Assembly (NCBI GenBank): GCA_045810625.1
Contig: JBJMVQ010000063.1
Span: 1 to 8,104, forward strand
Length of the DNA: 8,104 bases
Direction of reading: 5' to 3'
From: JACQFZ01 sp045810625
GTDB lineage: Bacteria > Pseudomonadota > Gammaproteobacteria > Acidiferrobacterales > Sulfurifustaceae
Position 1 is the first letter of the stretch; each line of letters begins with the position of its first letter. The translations under genes and the position numbers were made by a program. Of this stretch, positions 1 to 6,331 are shown in pieces. Under the pieces are notes generated by a model, which saw only the letters and a program-made list of their open reading frames with translations, was not told the origin of the DNA and made no database searches.

Positions 1-83
1 GGCAGGAACGCCGAAGTCGATCGTCGAGAAGCTATCGAGCACCACGAACGCTTTATTGAAGAATCCGGAAGTTAAAGAATCGC
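1..83. repeat. 83-base direct repeat, left copy (identical to 8022-8104)
   Basis: Bases 1-83 match bases 8022-8104 exactly and run in the same direction. The match starts at the first base of the window and stops at the last. It lies inside a Bug/TctC-type reading frame that stays in phase if the two ends are overlapped. This fits a circular contig with terminal overlap or a tandem unit; two separate identical gene fragments are also possible. Confidence 0.97.
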
Positions 84-202
84 TCATCAAGCAAGGCCTG
101 ACGCCGACCGGCGGCAGCCCTGGACAGCTCGCGGAGCTGACGAAAACCGACCTGGAACGCTGGGCCCGAGTCGTGCGACAGGCGAAGATCGAGGCGGATT
201 GA
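1..202 (+). pseudogene. Bug/TctC-family tripartite tricarboxylate transporter substrate-binding protein, C-terminal part
   Basis: The frame starting at base 2 reads AGTPKSIVEKLSSTTNALLK, continues through NPEVKESLIKQGLTPTGGSP, and ends LERWARVVRQAKIEAD before a TGA at 200-202. The PAGTPK..V.KL pattern, the NP.V...L...G..P.GGSP pattern and the final E..RW..V...A pattern are the usual C-terminal end of Bug/TctC proteins. These are periplasmic binding proteins of tripartite tricarboxylate transporters that bind carboxylates. Only about 66 codons lie here. The upstream part is at 7891-8104 if the ends join, giving about 110 codons against the usual roughly 320 residues. No start codon or export signal is present, so I call it a 5'-truncated remnant. 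It could instead be the end of an intact gene if the terminal repeat is an assembly artefact. Confidence 0.8.
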
Positions 203-223
203 GCAGGATGTCGGCTGCCTCCG

Positions 224-245
224 CGGTGCTTTTTTTGCCGCACCG
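224..245 (+). terminator. Possible weak terminator after the Bug/TctC fragment
   Basis: CGGTGC (224-229) can pair with GCACCG (240-245). A run of seven T lies between the arms, about 30 bases after the TGA at 200-202. A T run in the loop instead of after the stem is not the normal layout, so this is weak; the position after a stop codon is the main support. Confidence 0.22.
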
Positions 246-596
246 TCGTCGCAACCACTTGTTCCTCCGCGCTCGACAACCACCGGCCGGTTGCTTCGGG
301 ACGGAGGGAATTCCTTCCCTCGCCTCTCCGATCGGGCAATTAGGGACATTGCGGTTACGATTGTGGTAACGGACGGCGACAACGGCAAGATTACGAATCC
401 GATAATCCAAGCGCTCTCGCAGATACCCCGAAGGTCGCGGAGACCTTCTAGGCGAGCACTTCACATTTGATGCGGGATTCCCCGCCGAAGCGATCGGCGG
501 CGCAGCACTGCGCTTAGATAAGGATAAGCAGGGAGCCGCAGAGGTATCTCCTTTACACCGAGCTGCTCGAAGCGCTCTGCGTTCGCGAACTTGATA
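246..596. other. Gene-poor stretch with no recognised product
   Basis: No open frame on either strand gives a recognisable protein. The open frames on the minus strand (53-388 and 87-464) run antisense into the Bug/TctC fragment, are rich in Arg, Pro and Ser, and look like chance frames. I see no tRNA-like cloverleaf. The only structure is the pair of hairpins at 430-500. The stretch may be decayed coding sequence or an intergenic region. Confidence 0.5.
430..500. repeat. Two small perfect hairpins of the same geometry
   Basis: GAAGGTC (430-436) pairs with GACCTTC (442-448) around the loop GCGGA. CCGCCGA (482-488) pairs with TCGGCGG (494-500) around the loop AGCGA. Each has a 7-base stem and a 5-base loop. 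A third short stem, GCGGG (472-476) with CCCGC (481-485), would compete with the second. No T run follows, so they are not ordinary terminators. A role as REP-like elements or regulator sites is only a guess. Confidence 0.35.
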
Positions 597-946
597 TTAG
601 GAGCCGACCGACTTCACGAAAAAGAAGTCAACATGCGGCAATCCGATTCGGAAGACACTTTGTACCCCGCTGGCGGGAGCAGTTTGTGAAATGAGTTCTC
701 GAATATCGTTTTCGAAAAGTGGCCCCAGTTTTCGAATTCTTCCGATTCGAATAATGTCGAACGCTCTTTTGTATCCAATTCCACGAATCGACAATTCACG
801 ACGTTCCCCCATCCGAACTCATTAGTGACTTTTTCAGCCTCGGCGAACATTCCGACTGGCGGGTCCACTCCAACTATGCGTCGGCAATTTTTCAAGGCTG
901 GATTTACAACTGGAACGGGTCCTACGACGCGGTGTGATTTGAATCA
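597..946 (-). pseudogene. Possible frameshifted remnant of a class I SAM-dependent methyltransferase
   Basis: On the minus strand the frame below a stop at 944-946 contains CRRIVGVDPPVGMFAEAEK followed by EFGWGNVVNCRFVE. This resembles the second and third strands of class I methyltransferases (an acidic VGVD at the end of strand 2, then S.GM...A). The usual glycine-rich motif I just before it is not intact; the sequence there reads VVGPVPVVNPAL. In another minus frame (stop at 597-599) the segment LISQTAPASGVQSVFRIG followed by LPHVDFFFVKSVGS reads like the C-terminal end of a protein. The simplest view is one gene broken by a frameshift near 715-735 and lacking its N-terminal part. The stretch is clearly richer in A and T than the operon, consistent with foreign or decaying DNA. 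The family call rests on short motifs and is tentative. Confidence 0.33.
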
Positions 947-1458
947 CCGTACATGATTCCCACGCATGCCGGGCGAGTGAGGATCGAGGCGGATTCGAGA
1001 AGCCTTGGTCTGAAATTCGAAAGCCGCTGGGGCATAACCAGCACGTGCCGTTTCGAACGCACTCGACCATGCAGAACGCCTGCGCGAGGGCATCCGTATA
1101 ACGACACAGCCGACACTCGTGGACCCGGCGCGTGGCATGGCGAAAACGACCTTCACGCATTCGGCGATGCAGAACATTCGGACGTCGCGATCGTCGATTT
1201 GCGCCTGCACGACCGCCTTCCTTATCAAGCTTCAGAACCGAGATGAACGCGATTCAAGAAACTCCTCGATCGAGTCGAATCGTTTCATCATCACCGTGTC
1301 GGCTGCTGTCCCGCGAGACGAATTCGGTTGCGTCACAGAAAACGATACGAATGCCGACGCTGCCTTTTCCTTGAAGGATAGAAAGTTCGGGAGTCACGTC
1401 TTATACTCGAACGCCCACTACAGCGATCGAGCGACAAACCACAGCCAGGGAGGGCGAC
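947..1458. other. Gene-poor stretch with no recognised product
   Basis: Several overlapping open frames exist on both strands (minus 834-1160 and 944-1228; plus 953-1246, 1119-1505 and 1132-1374). None shows a motif I recognise, and none has a clear ribosome-binding site. The minus frame 944-1228 is the most protein-like, but I cannot assign it. The stretch holds a second copy of the 14-base GATCGAGGCGGATT found at the end of the Bug/TctC fragment. It is probably decayed coding sequence. Confidence 0.45.
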
Positions 1459-1703
1459 GTGGGGAGAACGCTGATAACGCGCGCGACCGGCTTCGTCGGC
1501 GCTAGCCTGGTGCGAAAGCTCCTTGAGAACAGTCTGACGGTTCGCGCAGAACCCGATGACCGCAATTTTGAGAATTTCGGAGTCGAACGCGTCGCTGTGG
1601 ATGCGTACGACGCGCGGCGCGCCGACGACACCTCACACAGCCATGCGACGCTTGCCCGCGCGCGAACCTCAACCGCACCACTTCTTTTATCGCATCTATC
1701 GAA

Positions 1704-1728
1704 CGGCCACATACATAAAAATCGGCCG
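1704..1728. repeat. Short dyad around an AT-rich core upstream of the operon
   Basis: CGGCC (1704-1708) is mirrored by GGCCG (1724-1728) around a 15-base AT-rich core containing ACATACATAAAAAT. It lies 45-69 bases before the ATG of the first operon gene, where an operator or promoter would be expected. CATAAA (1714-1719) is a possible -10 element, but I find no good -35 at the right distance. Five-base arms are easily chance. Confidence 0.18.
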
Positions 1729-1759
1729 GCAGTGATGTTTCGCGAAGAACTTCAAGGAC

Positions 1760-1764
1760 GGAGG
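1760..1764 (+). promoter_or_regulatory. Ribosome-binding site of the carrier-citrate synthase gene
   Basis: GGAGG ends 8 bases before the ATG at 1773, a near-ideal Shine-Dalgarno arrangement. It favours 1773 over the out-of-frame ATG at 1766, which would be too close to it. Confidence 0.75.
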
Positions 1765-1772
1765 AATGCGAA

Positions 1773-3194
1773 ATGAACACACCGGCGAGTGCCATCGTCA
1801 CGGACGACGAATCATCGCAGGGAACACTTCCACAACTCGAGGAAATCATCTGCTCGGCGCTCGGCGTCGATCGAAGCGCCGTAACCGAGAGCCTCACTTA
1901 TCAGTCGATCGCTCAGTGGGATTCGATGGGGCACGTGCGACTGATGCTGGCCCTCGAGAGAGCCTACGAAACAAAAGTAAGCAGCAAGCTCGTCTCCCAG
2001 TTGACTTCAATGCACGCCCTGCGACAGTTCATCGCGCAGTTGCGCGGAGGCGAGCACACGGCGCCTACACCCGGGGGGACGGGGACGCAGACCTCCGCCA
2101 CCATTCACCGCGGCCTGGTCGGCGTGTGCATCGATCAAAGCGCCATCACCGATATCGATCCCGGCGGCGGCACACTACGCTATCGCGGATACAGCGTCGT
2201 GGAACTTGTGGCGCGATCAAGCTACGAGGAAACGGCATTTCTGCTCGTTCACGGACGGCTGCCCTACCGCACGGAGCGCGGCATCTTCTCGGACACGCTT
2301 CGGCATCGACGCGCGCTGCCCGCACCCGTGGTCACGCTCATCGCCTCCATGACCGATGCACCGCCATTTGTCGTGTTACAGACTGCCGTCGCGGCGCTCG
2401 GCGCATTTTGCCACCAAGATACTGATGCGGACGTAGCGTCCATAGCGCAAGTACCGACCATCCTGGGGACGCTACAGCGGTTACGAACCGGCGCCGCTCC
2501 GCTCGCGCCACGCCCCGACCTCGGCCATGTGGAGAATTTCCTCTATCTGCTGGAGGGGGAAATTCCGGACCCGGCACGAGCGACGGCGCTCGATCAGACG
2601 TTCATGCTTTTAGCCGATCACGGGTCGAGCGCGTCCACGTTCACTGCACGCGTCGTCATCGGCACGAACGCTGCGACGCATGCCGCATTGGCGAGCGCGA
2701 TCGCGGCCTTTTCCGGACCTCTACACGGCGGAGCCGTCAACGAGATCATCGCAATGACGGAGGAGATCGGCTCGCCCGAGGTCGCCGCCGCTTTCGTGCA
2801 GGCGCGGTTAGAGCGCAAGGAAGTGGTCCACGGTTTCGGACATCGCGTCTATCGCACCGCCGATCCGCGCAGCCCGGTGCTTCGCGCGATCGCGCGCCGC
2901 CTGTGTCGGGAAACGGGCAATACCCGTACGCTGGAAATTCTCGAGGCGGTCGCCACCGCTCTCGCCGACTACGGCCGCCTCGGGCTCGACATCAATGTCG
3001 ATTTCTACGCCAGCGCGGTTTTCGAGGCGCTGCATATCCCGCGAGATCTGTTCGGACCCGTTTTCGCCGCGGCACGGATGGCCGGTCTCGTGGCACACCT
3101 GCGCGAGCAACGCGGTAACAACGTACTGATTCGTCCACGGTTGCTTTATACAGGTGAGCCGGCCCGCGCCTATCCGGACGTCACTGCGCCATGA
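1773..3194 (+). CDS. Fusion of an acyl/peptidyl carrier domain with a citrate synthase domain
   Basis: The 473-residue protein has two parts. Residues about 19-91 form a four-helix carrier domain with WDSMGHVRLMLALE. Ser51 in DSM is the expected phosphopantetheine attachment site (usually DSL). A Gly/Thr/Pro linker (about 92-109) leads to a full citrate synthase domain (about 112-470), as in GltA or PrpC. Its active-site residues are kept: His283 in DHGSSASTF, His318 in GPLHGG, His357 in GFGHRVY, Arg366 in DPR, Asp410 in NVDFY, and the Arg residues at 435 and 454. The family condenses an acyl thioester with oxaloacetate through an enolised alpha carbon. Here the thioester is probably held on the fused carrier instead of on CoA, which is inference. 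Ordinary citrate synthases have no carrier domain; the other domain is of normal size. It is the first gene of the operon and overlaps the adenylation gene by ATGA. It would need a phosphopantetheinyl transferase from elsewhere. Both domain calls are firm; the substrate is unknown. Confidence 0.95.
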   Translation: MNTPASAIVTDDESSQGTLPQLEEIICSALGVDRSAVTESLTYQSIAQWDSMGHVRLMLALERAYETKVSSKLVSQLTSMHALRQFIAQLRGGEHTAPTPGGTGTQTSATIHRGLVGVCIDQSAITDIDPGGGTLRYRGYSVVELVARSSYEETAFLLVHGRLPYRTERGIFSDTLRHRRALPAPVVTLIASMTDAPPFVVLQTAVAALGAFCHQDTDADVASIAQVPTILGTLQRLRTGAAPLAPRPDLGHVENFLYLLEGEIPDPARATALDQTFMLLADHGSSASTFTARVVIGTNAATHAALASAIAAFSGPLHGGAVNEIIAMTEEIGSPEVAAAFVQARLERKEVVHGFGHRVYRTADPRSPVLRAIARRLCRETGNTRTLEILEAVATALADYGRLGLDINVDFYASAVFEALHIPRDLFGPVFAAARMAGLVAHLREQRGNNVLIRPRLLYTGEPARAYPDVTAP

Positions 3195-4816
3195 CCGCAG
3201 CATTGCGGCCGCTCGAAACGCTGCGCGACGGCTTTATTGCGAGCGCCGCGCACTGGCCCAACCGTCCCGCATTGCTGCTCGGCACGGATCGTTGGAGCTA
3301 CACGCAGATCGACGATCTCGCACGCCGCGTCGCGACGGGATTGCTCACGTTATCGGATGCGCCGAAACGCGTTGGAATACTCGCGCGGCGCAGCCTGACC
3401 TCATATACCGGAGCGATCGCGGCGCTGTTGGCCGGCGCCGCGTTCGTGCCGCTCAACCCGACGCTGCCGCTGGCGCGCCTGCGGTCGATCCTCGATGTCG
3501 CCGAGCTAAGCGTAATCTTGTGCGAAGCGCAGTATCTGCCGATGCTCGGCCGGTTGCTGCAGAATCGACCGTCACTCCCCCCGGTGCTCACCGCGGACGG
3601 CAAGCGCGAGCCGATCGCACCGGCCGGCGCCGCGACGATATTCGATCGCGATGATCTGCGCTCCGTGGCGCCGCTGCGTGCGGAGATCCCGATCGCACCG
3701 GACGAAACTGCGTATCTCTTGTTCACATCCGGAAGCACCGGCACGCCGAAGGGCGTTCCGGTCTCGCATGCGAATGCCGCGTCGTTCCTGAATACCAATC
3801 TGGCGCGTTACGCGCTCCGGCCCGATGACATCCTCTCGCAAACGTTCGAACAAAGTTTCGATCTTTCGGTGTTCGATATTTTCATGGCGTGGAGCGCGGG
3901 CGCGTCGCTGTGCGGCTTCACACCGACCGACCTGCTGTCACCGCTCTCGGTCGTTCAATCGCACGACATATCGGTATGGTTCTCGGTTCCTTCGATGATC
4001 GCCATGCAGCTGCGCCTGGGGCTGTTGCTCCCCGGCTCGCTCCCGAGCCTGCGATTAAGTCTGTTTTGCGGCGAGCCGCTGGTACGCGAGCACGCCGAAG
4101 CCTGGTCGAGGGCTGCTCCCTTCTCGGTGCTGGAAAATCTATACGGACCGACGGAACTGACGATAGCCTGCTCCGCACACCGATGGAATCCGCGCACCTC
4201 GCCGGCACGATGTTCCGCCGGCATCGTTCCAATCGGCCGGCTGTACGAAACGCTTTCGAGTCAGATCGTCAATGAGACGCTCGAGCCGGTCGCCGCCGGA
4301 GAGTGCGGCGAGCTTTGCATCGCGGGACCGCAAACATTCGCTGGCTACTGGCGTAATTCCGCCGCGAGTGCCGCTGCCTTTTACGATGCCGAGCAGCCCG
4401 ACGGCGCGCGAACGCGCTTTTACCGCACCGGCGATCTCGTACGTGCGCTACCGGACGGCGAAATGACTTTCGTGGGCCGGCGCGACCATCAGATAAAGCT
4501 CGGCGGCCATCGCATCGAGCTGGGAGAGATCGAATCGGTTCTACACGCGCAGCCCGGCGTGGTCGAAGCGGCGGCGTTCGCCTGGCCGCCCGAATCGACA
4601 ATCGCCGAAACGATCGTGGCCGCGGTTTCCGGGGAAGCGCTCGACGGAGAGAACGTGCGCGCGCGGCTCCGCGCGCTGCTTCCCGCCTACATGGTCCCAT
4701 CGAAAATTCACGTCATCGAGTCGATGCCGCGCACGAGTAGCGGCAAGCTCGACCGACGCGCGTTGCAAGAACGCTGGAGCGGAAACGCAAGCGATACGGC
4801 GCACGTAGGTGCATAA
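3191..4816 (+). CDS. Stand-alone amino-acid adenylation enzyme (DltA/NRPS A-domain type)
   Basis: The 541-residue protein is a complete AMP-forming adenylation enzyme with no carrier, condensation or thioesterase domain attached. Motifs in order: LLFTSGSTGTPKGV (176-189, ATP binding), FDLSVFDIF (223-231), NLYGPTE (316-322), YRTGDL (411-416), GRRDHQIKLGGHRIELGEIE (429-448), and SSGKLD with catalytic Lys519. Asp224 matches the Asp that holds the substrate amino group in NRPS A-domains, so an alpha-amino acid substrate is likely. LFCGEPL (291-297), with Cys293, matches the FCGE of D-alanine-activating DltA enzymes. My by-eye pocket code is D224, L225, F228, S265, L291, C293, L317, I325, A326, K519; I would not predict a specific amino acid from it. 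The ATG overlaps the TGA of the previous gene (ATGA), which suggests coupled translation. The obvious partner is the carrier domain encoded just upstream, the only one in the window. A role in D-alanylation of cell-wall polymers is unlikely because no dltB/dltD-like genes are present. Confidence 0.93.
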   Translation: MTAALRPLETLRDGFIASAAHWPNRPALLLGTDRWSYTQIDDLARRVATGLLTLSDAPKRVGILARRSLTSYTGAIAALLAGAAFVPLNPTLPLARLRSILDVAELSVILCEAQYLPMLGRLLQNRPSLPPVLTADGKREPIAPAGAATIFDRDDLRSVAPLRAEIPIAPDETAYLLFTSGSTGTPKGVPVSHANAASFLNTNLARYALRPDDILSQTFEQSFDLSVFDIFMAWSAGASLCGFTPTDLLSPLSVVQSHDISVWFSVPSMIAMQLRLGLLLPGSLPSLRLSLFCGEPLVREHAEAWSRAAPFSVLENLYGPTELTIACSAHRWNPRTSPARCSAGIVPIGRLYETLSSQIVNETLEPVAAGECGELCIAGPQTFAGYWRNSAASAAAFYDAEQPDGARTRFYRTGDLVRALPDGEMTFVGRRDHQIKLGGHRIELGEIESVLHAQPGVVEAAAFAWPPESTIAETIVAAVSGEALDGENVRARLRALLPAYMVPSKIHVIESMPRTSSGKLDRRALQERWSGNASDTAHVGA

Positions 4817-4820
4817 GGAG
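4815..4820 (+). promoter_or_regulatory. Ribosome-binding site that decides the start of the flavoprotein gene
   Basis: AAGGAG lies 6 bases before the ATG at 4827 and partly overlaps the TAA of the adenylation gene (4814-4816). The earlier in-frame GTG at 4809 lies upstream of this site, and the ATG at 4821 directly abuts it, so 4827 is the best start. Confidence 0.65.
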
Positions 4821-4826
4821 ATGCAG

Positions 4827-6248
4827 ATGCCGACCGACGGTTTGGAAAGACAAATCCCGAGCACGGACGATGCGATTACCGTCGCGGTGATCGGCGGGGC
4901 TTTTTCAGGAATATGTCTCGCCGCACACCTCTATCGAGCCGCGACCCGCCCGATCAACGTTCTCTTGTACGAGCGCTCGGGCGCCGGCAAGAGCATGGCG
5001 TTCGGTACGCGTGAACCGGTGCATCTTCTCAACGGTCCGGTCAGTCGGCATAGCGCCTTCGACATGGCGCCGAATGATTTCGCCGACTTTCTCTTGGCCG
5101 ATCCCGAAGCGCAAAGCTTCATCGATCGCACGCAACCGATCGACGAGCAGTTCGTCCCACGAATGCTTTATTGGCGCTACCTGCAGCGGCTCGTCGGCGA
5201 GATCAAGCGCCCCTCGCCCGCCGGAGCATCCGTCACGTTCATCGATGCGGAAGTGCGCGACATCGTGCGGCATCCAGATAGCCTCGCCATCGTGACGGAC
5301 GACGGAACCGCGACAGCTGCGGACTTCGCGGTGCTCGCGGTCGGGAACCCGCCACCGCGCTCGCTCGCGGTGCTCGTGCCTCCGCCATATCTCATCGATG
5401 ACCCATGGGACGCCGAATCGGTTCGCGCGATTCCCTGCGATGCCGACATTACGATTGTCGGCAGCGGCCAGACGGCGATCGATCTCGTCCTCGGCATCGC
5501 CGCGAACGGCCATCGGGGGCGCATCACGTTACTCTCGCGCCGCGGCTGCATCGCGCTGCCGTACGTGGCAGTGGAGACGCCTTATGTCGCCGATCCCAAT
5601 AAACTTCCGCGCCGACTGCGACCGCTCGTGCGCTGGATGCGCACCGAGGCAAGCCGGTTCGGAAACTGGCGCGCGGTCGTTAATTCGCTGCGGCCGCATA
5701 CACAACGAATCTGGTACGGATTTTCGTTGGCGGAGAAGCGGCGTTTCCTCGAACATCTCGCGCCGTTCTGGTACATGCACCGCTCGCGACTTCCGCCGGC
5801 GACGGTGCAGCGCCTCGCCGCGCTGCGCGCGTCGGGGCAAATGCAAGTTATCGCCGGCCGCATCACAGCAGTAACGCCGCGCGACGACGGCATCGTCATG
5901 CTTGTCCGGCGACGCGGCGAAGACCAAACCTTTGCGCTGCCGGCACGCACCGTGATCAACTGCACCGGCCCTCGATGGGATCTCGACAAACCGCAGAACC
6001 CGCTCATCGCGCGGTTGATCGCGCGCGGCATCATACGCTGGGACGACATCGGCGACGGCATCGCCGTCACGCCGGACAGCGTTCCGCTCGATGCATCGGC
6101 TCGTGCTGCCGAACGACTTTTCGCGCTCGGACCCGTCTGCCGCGGATCGCTGCTCGAGATCGTCGTCGCGCGCGACATTCGCACACAATGCGCGAAAGTG
6201 GCGGCGCGGCTACTTTCCGCGGAGAAGGTAAGCACGATGCAGACGTAG
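4827..6248 (+). CDS. FAD/NAD(P)-binding oxidoreductase, YdhS/COG4529-like
   Basis: The 473-residue protein has two nucleotide-binding motifs: VAVIGGAFSGICLAAHL near residues 19-35 (FAD; the middle Gly of GxGxxG is Ala) and ITIVGSGQTAIDLVLG (208-223, probably NAD(P)H). Between them lie FGTREPVHLLN (59-69) and FVPRMLYWRYL (109-119), and LAVGN occurs near 170-174. The C-terminal part has VINCTGP (376-382), LFALGPVCRG (431-440) and RDIRTQ (449-454). This order is typical of the uncharacterised YdhS/COG4529 family, distantly related to flavin N-hydroxylases and other class B monooxygenases. The natural reaction is not known. Here it probably oxidises or hydroxylates the amino acid, the tethered intermediate or the condensation product. 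The gene begins 10 bases after the adenylation gene and shares its transcript. Starts at 4809 (GTG) and 4821 are possible but fit the ribosome-binding site less well. Confidence 0.87.
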   Translation: MPTDGLERQIPSTDDAITVAVIGGAFSGICLAAHLYRAATRPINVLLYERSGAGKSMAFGTREPVHLLNGPVSRHSAFDMAPNDFADFLLADPEAQSFIDRTQPIDEQFVPRMLYWRYLQRLVGEIKRPSPAGASVTFIDAEVRDIVRHPDSLAIVTDDGTATAADFAVLAVGNPPPRSLAVLVPPPYLIDDPWDAESVRAIPCDADITIVGSGQTAIDLVLGIAANGHRGRITLLSRRGCIALPYVAVETPYVADPNKLPRRLRPLVRWMRTEASRFGNWRAVVNSLRPHTQRIWYGFSLAEKRRFLEHLAPFWYMHRSRLPPATVQRLAALRASGQMQVIAGRITAVTPRDDGIVMLVRRRGEDQTFALPARTVINCTGPRWDLDKPQNPLIARLIARGIIRWDDIGDGIAVTPDSVPLDASARAAERLFALGPVCRGSLLEIVVARDIRTQCAKVAARLLSAEKVSTMQT

Positions 6249-6331
6249 AGTCGCCGTTGCCGCATCGGCTTGAGCGAAGCGGCAGTACACGGATGAGCGT
6301 TACGGCGTCTCGTTTTGCCGTAAGAATAAAA

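Larger units (their letters stand above)
1459..1776 (+). pseudogene. N-terminal stub of an NAD(P)-dependent sugar epimerase-like (extended SDR) protein
   Basis: From a GTG at 1459 the frame reads TLITRATGFVGASLVRKLLE and then LTVRAEPDDRNFENFGVERV. This is the Rossmann N-terminus of extended short-chain dehydrogenases/epimerases (usual form TGATGFVG..L...L...G..VRA.VR...). Hopanoid-associated HpnA-like epimerases have a similar N-terminus. Similarity stops after about residue 55 and the rest of the 105-residue frame is low-complexity, while the family usually runs past 300 residues. The first Gly of TGATG is replaced (TRATG), and the catalytic YxxxK region is absent. I call it a truncated relic. 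Its TGA (1774-1776) overlaps the ATG of the citrate synthase gene, so a short translated leader is a minor alternative. Confidence 0.45.

Noticed and set aside
53..464. Minus-strand open frames over the left end
   Set aside because: They run antisense to the well-supported Bug/TctC frame, are rich in Arg, Pro and Ser, and lack ribosome-binding sites and recognisable motifs.
688..760. Repeated GTTTTCGAA words (708-716 and 728-736), 20 bases apart, as possible replication iterons
   Set aside because: Only two exact copies exist, and both are explained by Phe-Glu-Asn codons in the minus-strand methyltransferase-like frame. There is no replication initiator gene.
1691..1722. Sigma-70 promoter with CATAAA (1714-1719) as the -10
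   Set aside because: No acceptable -35 hexamer lies 16-18 bases upstream, so it cannot be claimed from sequence alone.
1766..2425. Long plus-strand frame of 219 codons overlapping the citrate synthase gene
   Set aside because: It is Arg- and His-rich, has no domain, and is the shadow of the GC-rich carrier-citrate synthase gene, which carries clear catalytic motifs in its own frame.
3191..4816. Role of the adenylation enzyme as true DltA (cell-wall D-alanylation)
   Set aside because: No dltB, dltC or dltD-like genes are present, the likely host is Gram-negative, and the only carrier domain is fused to a citrate synthase.
5529..6265. Long minus-strand frames of about 220 codons opposite the flavoprotein gene
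   Set aside because: They are antisense to a conserved flavoprotein, their composition is typical of GC-rich shadow frames, and no motif is seen.
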